Assembly (NCBI GenBank): GCA_028698405.1
Contig: JAQVDF010000186.1
Coordinates: 1-5,051, forward strand
From: Phenylobacterium sp.
Lineage (GTDB): Bacteria; Pseudomonadota; Alphaproteobacteria; Caulobacterales; Caulobacteraceae
Length of the DNA: 5,051 bases
Reading direction: 5' to 3'
Positions 1 to 5,051 of this stretch are shown piece by piece. Each line of letters starts with the position of its first letter. Position 1 is the stretch's first letter. Made by a program: the position numbers and the translations under genes. Under the pieces are notes generated by a model. That model was not told the origin of the DNA and made no database searches. It saw nothing but the letters and a program-made list of their open reading frames with translations.

Positions 1-238
1 GGCGAGCAGCAATTCGCGCGCCGGGCGAACTCCGACCTTGACCGGCGAAGGTGAGGATTGGGTTACGGCGTTTTCCCACGCCGCTGAGCTTCGGCCCCGG
101 GGACGGGCGGCGAGAGGGGTGACGATCAGCCTCAACCGTTTGGCCGGCTGCGCATTATTCGGGATCGCGTGGCCTAGTCAGGGGCTCGAAATCCGCTACC
201 TAGAACGCGGGGAGACCAACGGGAGAGCAATAAAGACG
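1..238. other. Region upstream of the TerC gene; no convincing gene, possible long leader
   Basis: No reading frame here looks like protein on either strand. The TerC frame stays open back to the window edge, and a TTG at 38 or a GTG at 119 could in principle start it. However, the peptide they would add (67 or 40 residues) is not hydrophobic in the way TerC proteins are and precedes the point where the family normally begins. Frame 1 is open only from base 1 to a TGA at 52-54 and could be the end of an upstream gene, but it is too short to judge. The segment is rich in G/C and has short self-complementary stretches, such as GGCC at 152-155 with GGCC at 171-174. A structured leader is possible, but no known RNA family was firmly recognised. 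Confidence 0.5.
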
Positions 239-1057
239 ATGGAGTCCGTATTCGGTTGGACCGCCGATCCGACGGCCTGGGCCGCGCTGGTCACCCTCAT
301 CGTGATGGAGATCGTCCTCGGGATCGACAACCTGATCTTCATCTCGATCCTCTCGAACAAGCTGCCGGAACATCAGCGGAGCAAGGCCCGCCGCGTCGGC
401 ATCTCACTGGCGCTGGTGATGCGACTGGCGCTGCTGTCGACCATCGCCTGGATCGTCGGCCTGACGCAGCCGGTGTTCTCGCTGCCCTGGAGCGGTCCGC
501 CCGACGCCAGCGGCCACCCGATGTTCGAGCTGAACTTCTCCTGGCGCGACCTGATCCTGATCGCCGGCGGCCTGTTCCTCTTGTGGAAGGCGACCACCGA
601 GATCCACGAGAAGGTCGATCCCCAGGACACCGAAGGCCTGATGAACACCAAGCAGACGGTGATCAACAACTTCGGCGCCGCCATCATCCAGATCCTGCTG
701 CTGGACATCGTCTTCTCGATCGACTCGATCCTGACGGCCGTGGGCATGACCGACCACCTGCCGATCATGGTGATCGCCGTGCTGGTCGCGGTGGCGACCA
801 TGCTGGTGGCCGCCGACCCGCTGGCCAAGTTCATCCACGACAACCCGACCGTGGTTATGCTGGCGCTGGGCTTCCTGCTGATGATCGGCGCGGTGCTGAT
901 CGCCGACGGCTTCGGCGTGCACGTGCCCAAGGGCTACATCTACGCCGCCATGGCCTTCTCGGCGCTGGTCGAGGGTCTGAACATGGCCCACCGTCGTGCG
1001 AGCATTCGCAAGATTGCGGGGCCGAAATCCTCGGAAGGGGCGGAAACGAGACACTAG
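239..1057 (+). CDS. TerC family integral membrane protein (probable metal ion, likely Mn, transporter)
   Basis: A 272-residue inner-membrane protein of the TerC family (COG0861; YgdQ/YkoY-like), whose characterised members export manganese or supply it to secreted metalloenzymes. Two similar acidic transmembrane motifs are diagnostic: EIVLGIDN at residues 24-31 and LDIVFSIDS at 155-163. Their Asp residues (D30, D156, D162) probably line the ion path, and E245 lies in a third conserved stretch (VEGLN, 244-248). About seven hydrophobic helices are visible, roughly at 13-35, 53-75, 104-118, 145-168, 174-191, 204-222 and 232-249. The two motifs suggest the internal duplication known for this family. 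The ATG at 239 was chosen because homologues begin just before the first helix with a similar short W-rich stretch. A GGGAG at 221-225 lies upstream, but its 13-nt spacing is long. The protein ends in a short polar tail. The exact metal cannot be told from sequence. Confidence 0.93.
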   Translation: MESVFGWTADPTAWAALVTLIVMEIVLGIDNLIFISILSNKLPEHQRSKARRVGISLALVMRLALLSTIAWIVGLTQPVFSLPWSGPPDASGHPMFELNFSWRDLILIAGGLFLLWKATTEIHEKVDPQDTEGLMNTKQTVINNFGAAIIQILLLDIVFSIDSILTAVGMTDHLPIMVIAVLVAVATMLVAADPLAKFIHDNPTVVMLALGFLLMIGAVLIADGFGVHVPKGYIYAAMAFSALVEGLNMAHRRASIRKIAGPKSSEGAETRH

Positions 1058-1068
1058 ACGCATTTCCA

Positions 1069-1096
1069 GGCTTCGGCGGCTCGACCCGCCGAAGCC
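1069..1096 (+). terminator. Perfect 11-bp inverted repeat after the TerC gene (terminator or operator)
   Basis: GGCTTCGGCGG (1069-1079) and CCGCCGAAGCC (1086-1096) are exact reverse complements separated by a 6-nt loop (CTCGAC). The stem starts 11 nt after the TerC stop codon and has 9 G/C pairs of 11, so a strong RNA hairpin is expected. The only T-run is a TTTT at 1110-1113, 13 nt beyond the stem, so this is not a textbook Rho-independent terminator. The same symmetry could be a repressor binding site for the downstream exporter gene. Termination of TerC transcription is the simpler reading. Confidence 0.5.
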
Positions 1097-1104
1097 GATA
1101 CAAC
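1081..1104 (+). promoter_or_regulatory. Weak candidate promoter for the MFS gene
   Basis: GATACAAC at 1097-1104 matches 7 of 8 positions of the Caulobacter housekeeping -10 element GCTANAWC (recalled consensus). Upstream, TCGACCC at 1081-1087 matches 5 of 7 positions of the -35 element TTGACGS. The gap is 9 nt, just under the usual 10-14. Transcription would start near 1111, giving a leader of about 40 nt before the TTG start codon. The proposed -35 lies in the loop of the 11-bp inverted repeat, which would suit repressor control. The match is modest and the spacing is poor. Confidence 0.22.
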
Positions 1105-1122
1105 GATAGTTTTCAGGGACAA

Positions 1123-1141
1123 GCGGCGCATTTCACGCCGC
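1123..1141 (+). promoter_or_regulatory. Small hairpin just upstream of the MFS ribosome binding site
   Basis: GCGGCG (1123-1128) pairs perfectly with CGCCGC (1136-1141) around a 7-nt loop CATTTCA. It ends one base before the GGAAG that serves the TTG start. In RNA it would sit against the ribosome landing site without covering it. It could tune translation or be a DNA-level operator half-site, but a 6-bp G/C stem is easily found by chance in a genome this GC-rich. Confidence 0.3.
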
Positions 1142-1142
1142 C

Positions 1143-1147
1143 GGAAG
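1143..1147 (+). promoter_or_regulatory. Ribosome binding site supporting a TTG start
   Basis: GGAAG lies 4 nt before the TTG at 1152-1154. This decides the start: the frame is closed by TAG at 1107-1109, no ATG or GTG lies between that stop and 1152, and the next candidates (GTG at 1209, ATG at 1212) fall inside the first transmembrane helix. The spacing is somewhat short. Confidence 0.5.
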
Positions 1148-1151
1148 CGTT

Positions 1152-2891
1152 TTGGAAGAAGAGCCTCACGCGTACAGCGACCAGGAGCGTCGCCTGACGC
1201 TCATCTCGGTGATGATCGTCTTCCTGCTGTCGGCGATGAGCCAGACGGTGATCTCCACGGCCATGCCGCGGATCGTCGCCGATCTGTCGGGGCTGCACCT
1301 CTATTCGTGGGCGTTGACCGTCTACCTGCTGACCTCGACGGTGATGGTGCCGATCTGGGGCAAGCTGGGGGACATCCTCGGCCGCAAGACGGTGCTGCTC
1401 ACCTGCATCGGCATCTTCCTGATCGGCTCGTGGCTGGCGGGGCTGGCGGGCGAGTTCGGCGACCTGCCGCTGATCGGTGGCGGCATGCCCCAGCTGATCG
1501 CCGCCCGGGCCCTGCAGGGGATCGGCGGCGGGGGCCTGTTCACCACCGCCTTCGCGATCATCGCCGACCTCTACGCCCCGCGCGAGCGGGCCAAGTTCTC
1601 CGGCCTGTTCGGCTCGGTGTTCGGGGTCTCCTCTGTGTTCGGGCCGGTGATCGGCGGCTTCTTCACCGACCACGGCACGGTCTCCTTCGCGGGCCACGTG
1701 ATCGAGGGCTGGCGCTGGGTCTTCTACGTCAATGTGCCGTTCGCCCTGCTGGCGGTGCTGGCGATCCTGTTCCGCATGCCCAGCCTGCCCAGCCGGCCGG
1801 GCCAGCGGATCGACTACCTGGGCGCGGCGCTGATCATCGCCGCCTTCGTGCCCTTCCTCCTGGCGATCACCTGGGGCGGACGTGACTACCCCTGGGTCTC
1901 GCCGATGATTCTCGGCATGCTGGCCTTCTCGGCGCTCGCGCTGGCGGCCTTCGTGCTTGTCGAGAAGGTGGTGCGCGACCCGATCATTCCGCTCGAGCTG
2001 TTCCGCAATAAGACCTTCGCCACCGCCAACGGCGCAGCCTTCGTCTACTCCATGGCCTTCATGGGGGTGACCAGCTTCCTGCCGCTGTTCATGCAGGTGG
2101 GCCAGGGCGTGAAGGCGACCACCTCGGGCTTCACCATGCTGGCGCTGATGGGCGGGATGATCGCCTCCTCGACCATCAACGGGCAGCTGGTCACCAAGAC
2201 CGGTCACTACAAGCCATTCATGATCGGCGGCGGGATCGTGCTGATCACCGGCATCCTGCTGCTCTGCTTCATCGGGCCCGACACCTCGACCACCGACCTC
2301 GCCTGGCGGCTGCTGATCGTCGGCATCGGGCTGGGGCCGGGGCAGAGCCTGTTCGGCCTGGCGGTGCAGAACAGCGTGCCCTTCCATCAGATCGGGGTGG
2401 CGACCTCGTCGGGCCAGTTCGTCCGCCAGATCGGCTCGACGCTGGGGGTGGCCTTCTTCGGCGCCCTGCTGACCGCGGGCCTGGCCTCCGAGCTCGCCCG
2501 CCACACGCCGCCGGGCGTCGAGGCCCAGCAGCTCCAGCTGTCCGACCTGCAGCGGATGGCCATCGAGCGCGACACCCACCCCGAACTCGCCGCCGCCCGA
2601 GCCGCCGACCCCGCCGCCCAGGCCATGGACCGGGTGGTCCGCGAGAGCTTCTCCGTCGCCATCGTGCACGGAATGATCTTCTCGGTGACGATCCTGGCGG
2701 CCGGCTTCTTGCTGATGCTGATGATCCCCGTCGCCCCCCTGCGCGAACGCCCCGTCGGCCCGCCCCCCAGAGCCTCGCCGCAAGGGGCCGCAGCGACTCC
2801 TCCTATCGCGGATGACGAAGGGACCTCCTCTCCGCTTCGCCGTCATCCCGGCCGTAGCGCAGCGGAGAGCCGGGACCCAGAACGGCGGTGA
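1152..2891 (+). CDS. MDR-type MFS transporter, 14-helix DHA2 family drug:H+ antiporter
   Basis: A 579-residue inner-membrane exporter of the major facilitator superfamily, expected to expel drugs or toxic organic compounds using the proton gradient. Family motifs are clear: motif A, GKLGDILGRKT, at 70-80 between helices 2 and 3; motif B around R119 (RALQGIGGGG); and motif C, GVSSVFGPVIGG, at 158-169, the antiporter signature. GWRWVFYVNVP (186-196) is typical of the DHA2 group. Hydrophobic segments up to about residue 526 fit 14 helices, with the usual long polar loop (about 446-500) before the last. The start is TTG, with GGAAG just upstream. The region beyond about residue 530 is polar and Pro/Ala-rich, and residues 564-579 (RHPGRSAAESRDPERR) are encoded by the palindromic repeat that overlaps the stop, so this tail is probably not functional family sequence. 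The substrate is unknown. No regulator or membrane-fusion partner is in the window. The gene converges on priA. Confidence 0.92.
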   Translation: MEEEPHAYSDQERRLTLISVMIVFLLSAMSQTVISTAMPRIVADLSGLHLYSWALTVYLLTSTVMVPIWGKLGDILGRKTVLLTCIGIFLIGSWLAGLAGEFGDLPLIGGGMPQLIAARALQGIGGGGLFTTAFAIIADLYAPRERAKFSGLFGSVFGVSSVFGPVIGGFFTDHGTVSFAGHVIEGWRWVFYVNVPFALLAVLAILFRMPSLPSRPGQRIDYLGAALIIAAFVPFLLAITWGGRDYPWVSPMILGMLAFSALALAAFVLVEKVVRDPIIPLELFRNKTFATANGAAFVYSMAFMGVTSFLPLFMQVGQGVKATTSGFTMLALMGGMIASSTINGQLVTKTGHYKPFMIGGGIVLITGILLLCFIGPDTSTTDLAWRLLIVGIGLGPGQSLFGLAVQNSVPFHQIGVATSSGQFVRQIGSTLGVAFFGALLTAGLASELARHTPPGVEAQQLQLSDLQRMAIERDTHPELAAARAADPAAQAMDRVVRESFSVAIVHGMIFSVTILAAGFLLMLMIPVAPLRERPVGPPPRASPQGAAATPPIADDEGTSSPLRRHPGRSAAESRDPERR

Positions 2892-2939
2892 TCAGACCCT
2901 CTTGGGTCCCGGATCGACCTGCGGCCGTCCGGGATGACG
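2841..2939. repeat. Palindromic repeat (inverted pair of GTCATCCCGG-type units) across the MFS stop codon
   Basis: Two roughly 40-bp units face each other. The outer arms CGTCATCCCGG (2841-2851) and CCGGGATGACG (2929-2939) are perfect 11-bp complements. The inner arms CCGGGACCCA (2870-2879) and TGGGTCCCGG (2903-2912) are perfect 10-bp complements. The intervening 16-18 bases are diverged. Each unit can also fold on itself (TCCCGG 2846-2851 with CCGGGA 2870-2875). A further GATGACG at 2811-2817 pairs with CGTCATC at 2841-2847 and may be a remnant of another unit. The look is that of a REP/BIME-like element of Alphaproteobacteria, recalled rather than searched. It lies between convergent genes and could help stop transcription from both sides, though no T-run follows it. 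Confidence 0.8.
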
Positions 2940-2987
2940 GGTCTTTACGTGCGTCCCGGCGAATGCGCGGGGAGGGTCAGCCCCGGA

Positions 2988-5051
2988 TCACAGGAAGCTG
3001 TACGGATCCACGTCGATGACGACGCGGAGGGAGCCGGCGGGCTTCACGCGGGCGCGCCAAGTGGCGAGGTAGGCGGAGAGGTCGACGTTGCGTTCGGCGC
3101 GGACCAGGAAGCGCTTGCGGCGGCGGCCGCGGATCAGGGCCAGCGGGGCGTCGGCGGGGCCGTAGACGTCGACGCCCTCGGCGTTGGGCGCGGCGGCGGC
3201 CATGGCCTTGGCGAAATCCTCCAGCGACCGCGGGTCCTCCCCCGAGACGATCACCGCCCCGAGGCGGCCGAACGGCGGCAGGCCAGCGAGGCGGCGACCC
3301 TCCATCTCGGCGGCGACGAAGGCGTCGCGGTCCTGGGCCTGGAGGGCCTGCATCACCGGATGGTCGGGGGCGTAGGTCTGCAGCATGGCCCGGCCCGGCC
3401 GGTCGTGGCGGCCGGCCCGCCCGGTCGCCTGGGCGAGCAGCTGGTACGTCCGCTCGCCAGCCCGCAGGTCGCCGCCGCGCAGGCCGAGGTCGGCGTCGAC
3501 CACGCCGACCAGGGTGAGCCTGGGGAAGTTGTGGCCCTTGGCGGCGGCCTGGGTGGCCACCAGGATGTCGATCTCGCCCTGCTCCATCGCCTCCACCAGC
3601 CGCCGCGCCTCGCGGGCGTCGAACAGGGTGTCGGAGGAGAAGACGGCGATGCGGGCCTCGGGGAAGAGGTGACGGGCCTCCTCCTGCACCCGCTCCACGC
3701 CGGGCCCGATGGAGACCAGACTGTCCTTGGCGCCGCAGTGCGGGCAGCGCTCGGGCTTCGGCATCGAAAAGCCCGTCAGGTGGCAGACGAGGCGCCCCGA
3801 GTAGCGGTGCTCGACCAGCCACGAGTCGGTGTCGGGCGCGCACAGCCGCTCGCCGCAGGCCCGGCACAGCACCAGCGGCGCATAGCCCCGGCGGTTGAGG
3901 AACAGCAGGCTCTGCTCGCCCCGCGCCAGGGTCTCGGCGACCGCGCTCACCAGCGGCTGGGAGAGCCAGCGGCCGGACTGCGGCGGGGTCTCGCGCAGGT
4001 CGATCAGGTCGATCTCGGGCAGCTGGGCGGTCCCGTGGCGGGCGGCGAGCCGCAGCCACCGGTAGCGGCCGGTTTCGGCGTTGCGCAGGCTCTCCAGCGA
4101 AGGGGTGGCCGAGGCCAGCACCACCGCCGCGCCCTCCAGCCGGGCGCGCAGCACGGCCATGTCCCGGCCCTGGTAGATGAAGCCCTCCTCCTGCTTGTAG
4201 GAGGCGTCGTGCTCCTCGTCGACGACCACCAGCCTGAGGTTGGCGAAGGGCAGGAACAGCGCCGAGCGGGCGCCGACCACGATGCGGCAGTTGCCGGCGA
4301 CCACGGCCTCCCATACCCGTCGGCGGGCAGGCGGGGCGACGTCCGAGTGCCACTCGCCGGGCGGGGCGCCGAAGCGTTCGCCGATGCGGGCGATCACCGC
4401 CTGGGTGAGGGCGATCTCCGGCAGCAGGATCAGCACCTGGGCGGTCGGGTCGGAGGCCAGCACGTGGCGCACCAGCTCGAGATAGACCTCGGTCTTGCCC
4501 GAGCCCGTGACCCCGTCGAGCAGGGCCGCGGAAAAGCCGCCCTCGTCCGCCATCGCCTTCAGCGCCTCGGCGGCGGCGGCCTGGCTGGCGTTCAGCGGCG
4601 GCGCGGGTCGCGACGGGTCGGGTTCGGGGAAGGCGAGCTCGGCCTCCACCAGCCGCACGGCCAGCACGCCCTCGTCGACCAGGCCCTTGACCACCCCGGC
4701 CGAGACGCCGGCGGCGCGGGCGAGGTCGGCGGCGCTCTCCGCGCCCGCGGCGGCGGCGGCCAGCACCCGCTCGCGGGCCGGGGTCAGCCTCGCCGGCGCC
4801 TTTCCCGTCGGCTCGATGCGGCGCTGGGGCCGGGGCAGGGGTGCGCGCATGCCGCGCAGGGCGATGGCCAGCGGCGCGCCCGGCGCGTCCACCGAGTAGC
4901 GGGCGGCCCATTGCACGAACTCCAACGTCCTGGGCGGCAGGGCGGGGCAGTCCAGCCGCTCGGCGATCGGCTTCAGCGGCCGGTTGCCGCCGGCCCCTTC
5001 GCGGAGGGCGGTGACCACGCCGCGCACCAGCCGGGGCCCGAGGGGCGCGGC
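2988..5051 (-). CDS. priA: Primosomal protein N' / replication restart helicase PriA, N-terminus cut by window edge
   Basis: PriA is a 3'-5' superfamily 2 DNA helicase that recognises stalled forks and reloads the replisome. Numbering from the Val codon at 5025-5027 as residue 1, the frame runs to 679, with 8 more in-frame codons (AAPLGPRL) to the edge. These match the family's PLG motif, so about 35-45 N-terminal residues are missing and the full protein would be near the usual 730. In order: remainder of the DNA 3'-end-binding domain (to about 70), winged helix (about 80-140), Walker A GVTGSGKT (172-179), DEEH box (270-273), aromatic-rich loop YKQEEGFIYQGRD (277-289), SATPSLESL (306-314), LLFLNRRGYAP (374-384), a Cys-rich insertion (388-431), TQAAAKGHNFP (492-502), motif VI QATGRAGR (533-540), and the C-terminal domain ending DPYSFL. 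The Cys-rich region is odd: CxxC at 388-391 and 428-431 is intact, but the other two CxxC pairs are broken. All helicase motifs are intact, so the gene looks functional. Confidence 0.97.
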   Translation of the reverse strand, partial: AAPLGPRLVRGVVTALREGAGGNRPLKPIAERLDCPALPPRTLEFVQWAARYSVDAPGAPLAIALRGMRAPLPRPQRRIEPTGKAPARLTPARERVLAAAAAGAESAADLARAAGVSAGVVKGLVDEGVLAVRLVEAELAFPEPDPSRPAPPLNASQAAAAEALKAMADEGGFSAALLDGVTGSGKTEVYLELVRHVLASDPTAQVLILLPEIALTQAVIARIGERFGAPPGEWHSDVAPPARRRVWEAVVAGNCRIVVGARSALFLPFANLRLVVVDEEHDASYKQEEGFIYQGRDMAVLRARLEGAAVVLASATPSLESLRNAETGRYRWLRLAARHGTAQLPEIDLIDLRETPPQSGRWLSQPLVSAVAETLARGEQSLLFLNRRGYAPLVLCRACGERLCAPDTDSWLVEHRYSGRLVCHLTGFSMPKPERCPHCGAKDSLVSIGPGVERVQEEARHLFPEARIAVFSSDTLFDAREARRLVEAMEQGEIDILVATQAAAKGHNFPRLTLVGVVDADLGLRGGDLRAGERTYQLLAQATGRAGRHDRPGRAMLQTYAPDHPVMQALQAQDRDAFVAAEMEGRRLAGLPPFGRLGAVIVSGEDPRSLEDFAKAMAAAAPNAEGVDVYGPADAPLALIRGRRRKRFLVRAERNVDLSAYLATWRARVKPAGSLRVVIDVDPYSFL
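3735..3866 (-). other. priA: PriA cysteine-rich (zinc-binding) insertion with degenerate second site
   Basis: PriA proteins usually carry eight cysteines as four CxxC pairs binding two zinc ions. Here the first pair (C388, C391) and the last (C428, C431 in CPHC) are present. Between them the second pair reads CAPDT: aligning on the following WLVEH motif places A397 and T400 where cysteines are expected, with C396 one residue off. The third pair reads CHLTG, keeping C415 but having T418. This suggests one zinc site kept and one lost or remodelled. The reading frame is unbroken throughout. The alignment is by eye, from memory of the family. Confidence 0.7.

Noticed and set aside
38..69. TTGACCG at 38-44 as a promoter -35 element for the TerC gene
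   Set aside because: The hexamer is good, but no acceptable -10 follows: GGTTAC at 61-66 matches the E. coli consensus poorly, and the GCTANAWC-type element is absent at 10-14 nt.
38..238. N-terminal extension of the TerC protein from a TTG at 38 or a GTG at 119
   Set aside because: The added residues are Arg/Gly-rich and unlike the family, whereas the ATG at 239 places the first helix as in homologues.
951..1936. Identical 16-bp segment TGGCCTTCTCGGCGCT at 951-966 and 1921-1936
   Set aside because: Both copies encode the hydrophobic string AFSAL in transmembrane helices with the same preferred codons; no other flanking similarity suggests a true repeat.
1113..2846. 577-codon open frame on the minus strand opposite the MFS gene
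   Set aside because: It is a GC-driven shadow of the MFS codons: its translation is low-complexity (Gly, Arg, Asp, Gln, His-rich), with no helix or motif pattern, and the plus-strand frame is unmistakably an MFS protein.
2941..2987. Terminator for priA in the remaining convergent gap
   Set aside because: Only a 4-5 bp CCCG/CGGG pairing (2955-2958 with 2968-2971) is present and no T-run follows it on the minus strand; too weak to call.
2977..4911. 644-codon minus-strand frame overlapping priA
   Set aside because: It is Arg/Pro/Gly-rich low-complexity translation produced by the +1 frame of priA codons; all helicase motifs are in the priA frame.
5025..5027. GTG as the start codon of PriA
   Set aside because: The frame continues to the window edge with AAPLGPRL, which matches the conserved PLG stretch of PriA, so this codon is an internal valine and the true start is outside.

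Overview
The window is GC-rich and tightly packed, with strong G/C preference at third codon positions. It most resembles an alphaproteobacterial chromosome, probably from the Caulobacteraceae (Caulobacter/Phenylobacterium-like). That placement is inferred from the style of the proteins and from a GTCATCCCGG-type palindromic repeat that I recall as common between genes in this group. No rRNA or other taxonomic marker is present to prove it.

Layout: (i) 1-238 carries no convincing gene and is probably the upstream/leader region of the first gene. (ii) 239-1057 (+) encodes a TerC-family integral membrane protein, a metal (probably Mn) transport family. (iii) 1058-1151 is a short gap holding a perfect 11-bp inverted repeat, a possible promoter and a small hairpin. 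(iv) 1152-2891 (+) encodes a 14-helix (DHA2-type) MFS drug exporter starting at TTG. Its last 16 residues are translated from the left arm of a palindromic repeat. (v) 2841-2939 is that palindromic repeat, spanning the MFS stop codon and most of the gap between the two convergent genes. (vi) 2988-5051 (-) encodes the primosomal helicase PriA, complete at its C-terminus; about 35-45 N-terminal residues lie beyond the right edge.

The three genes do not form one pathway. TerC and the MFS pump are both membrane transporters on the same strand but are probably separate transcription units. PriA is a housekeeping replication-restart gene that converges on them. I see no phage, insertion sequence, CRISPR, toxin-antitoxin or defence locus, and no plainly new multi-gene system. 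The points most worth a second look are the PriA cysteine-rich region, where one of the two expected zinc sites appears to be lost while the other is intact, and the extension of the MFS reading frame into a repeat element.
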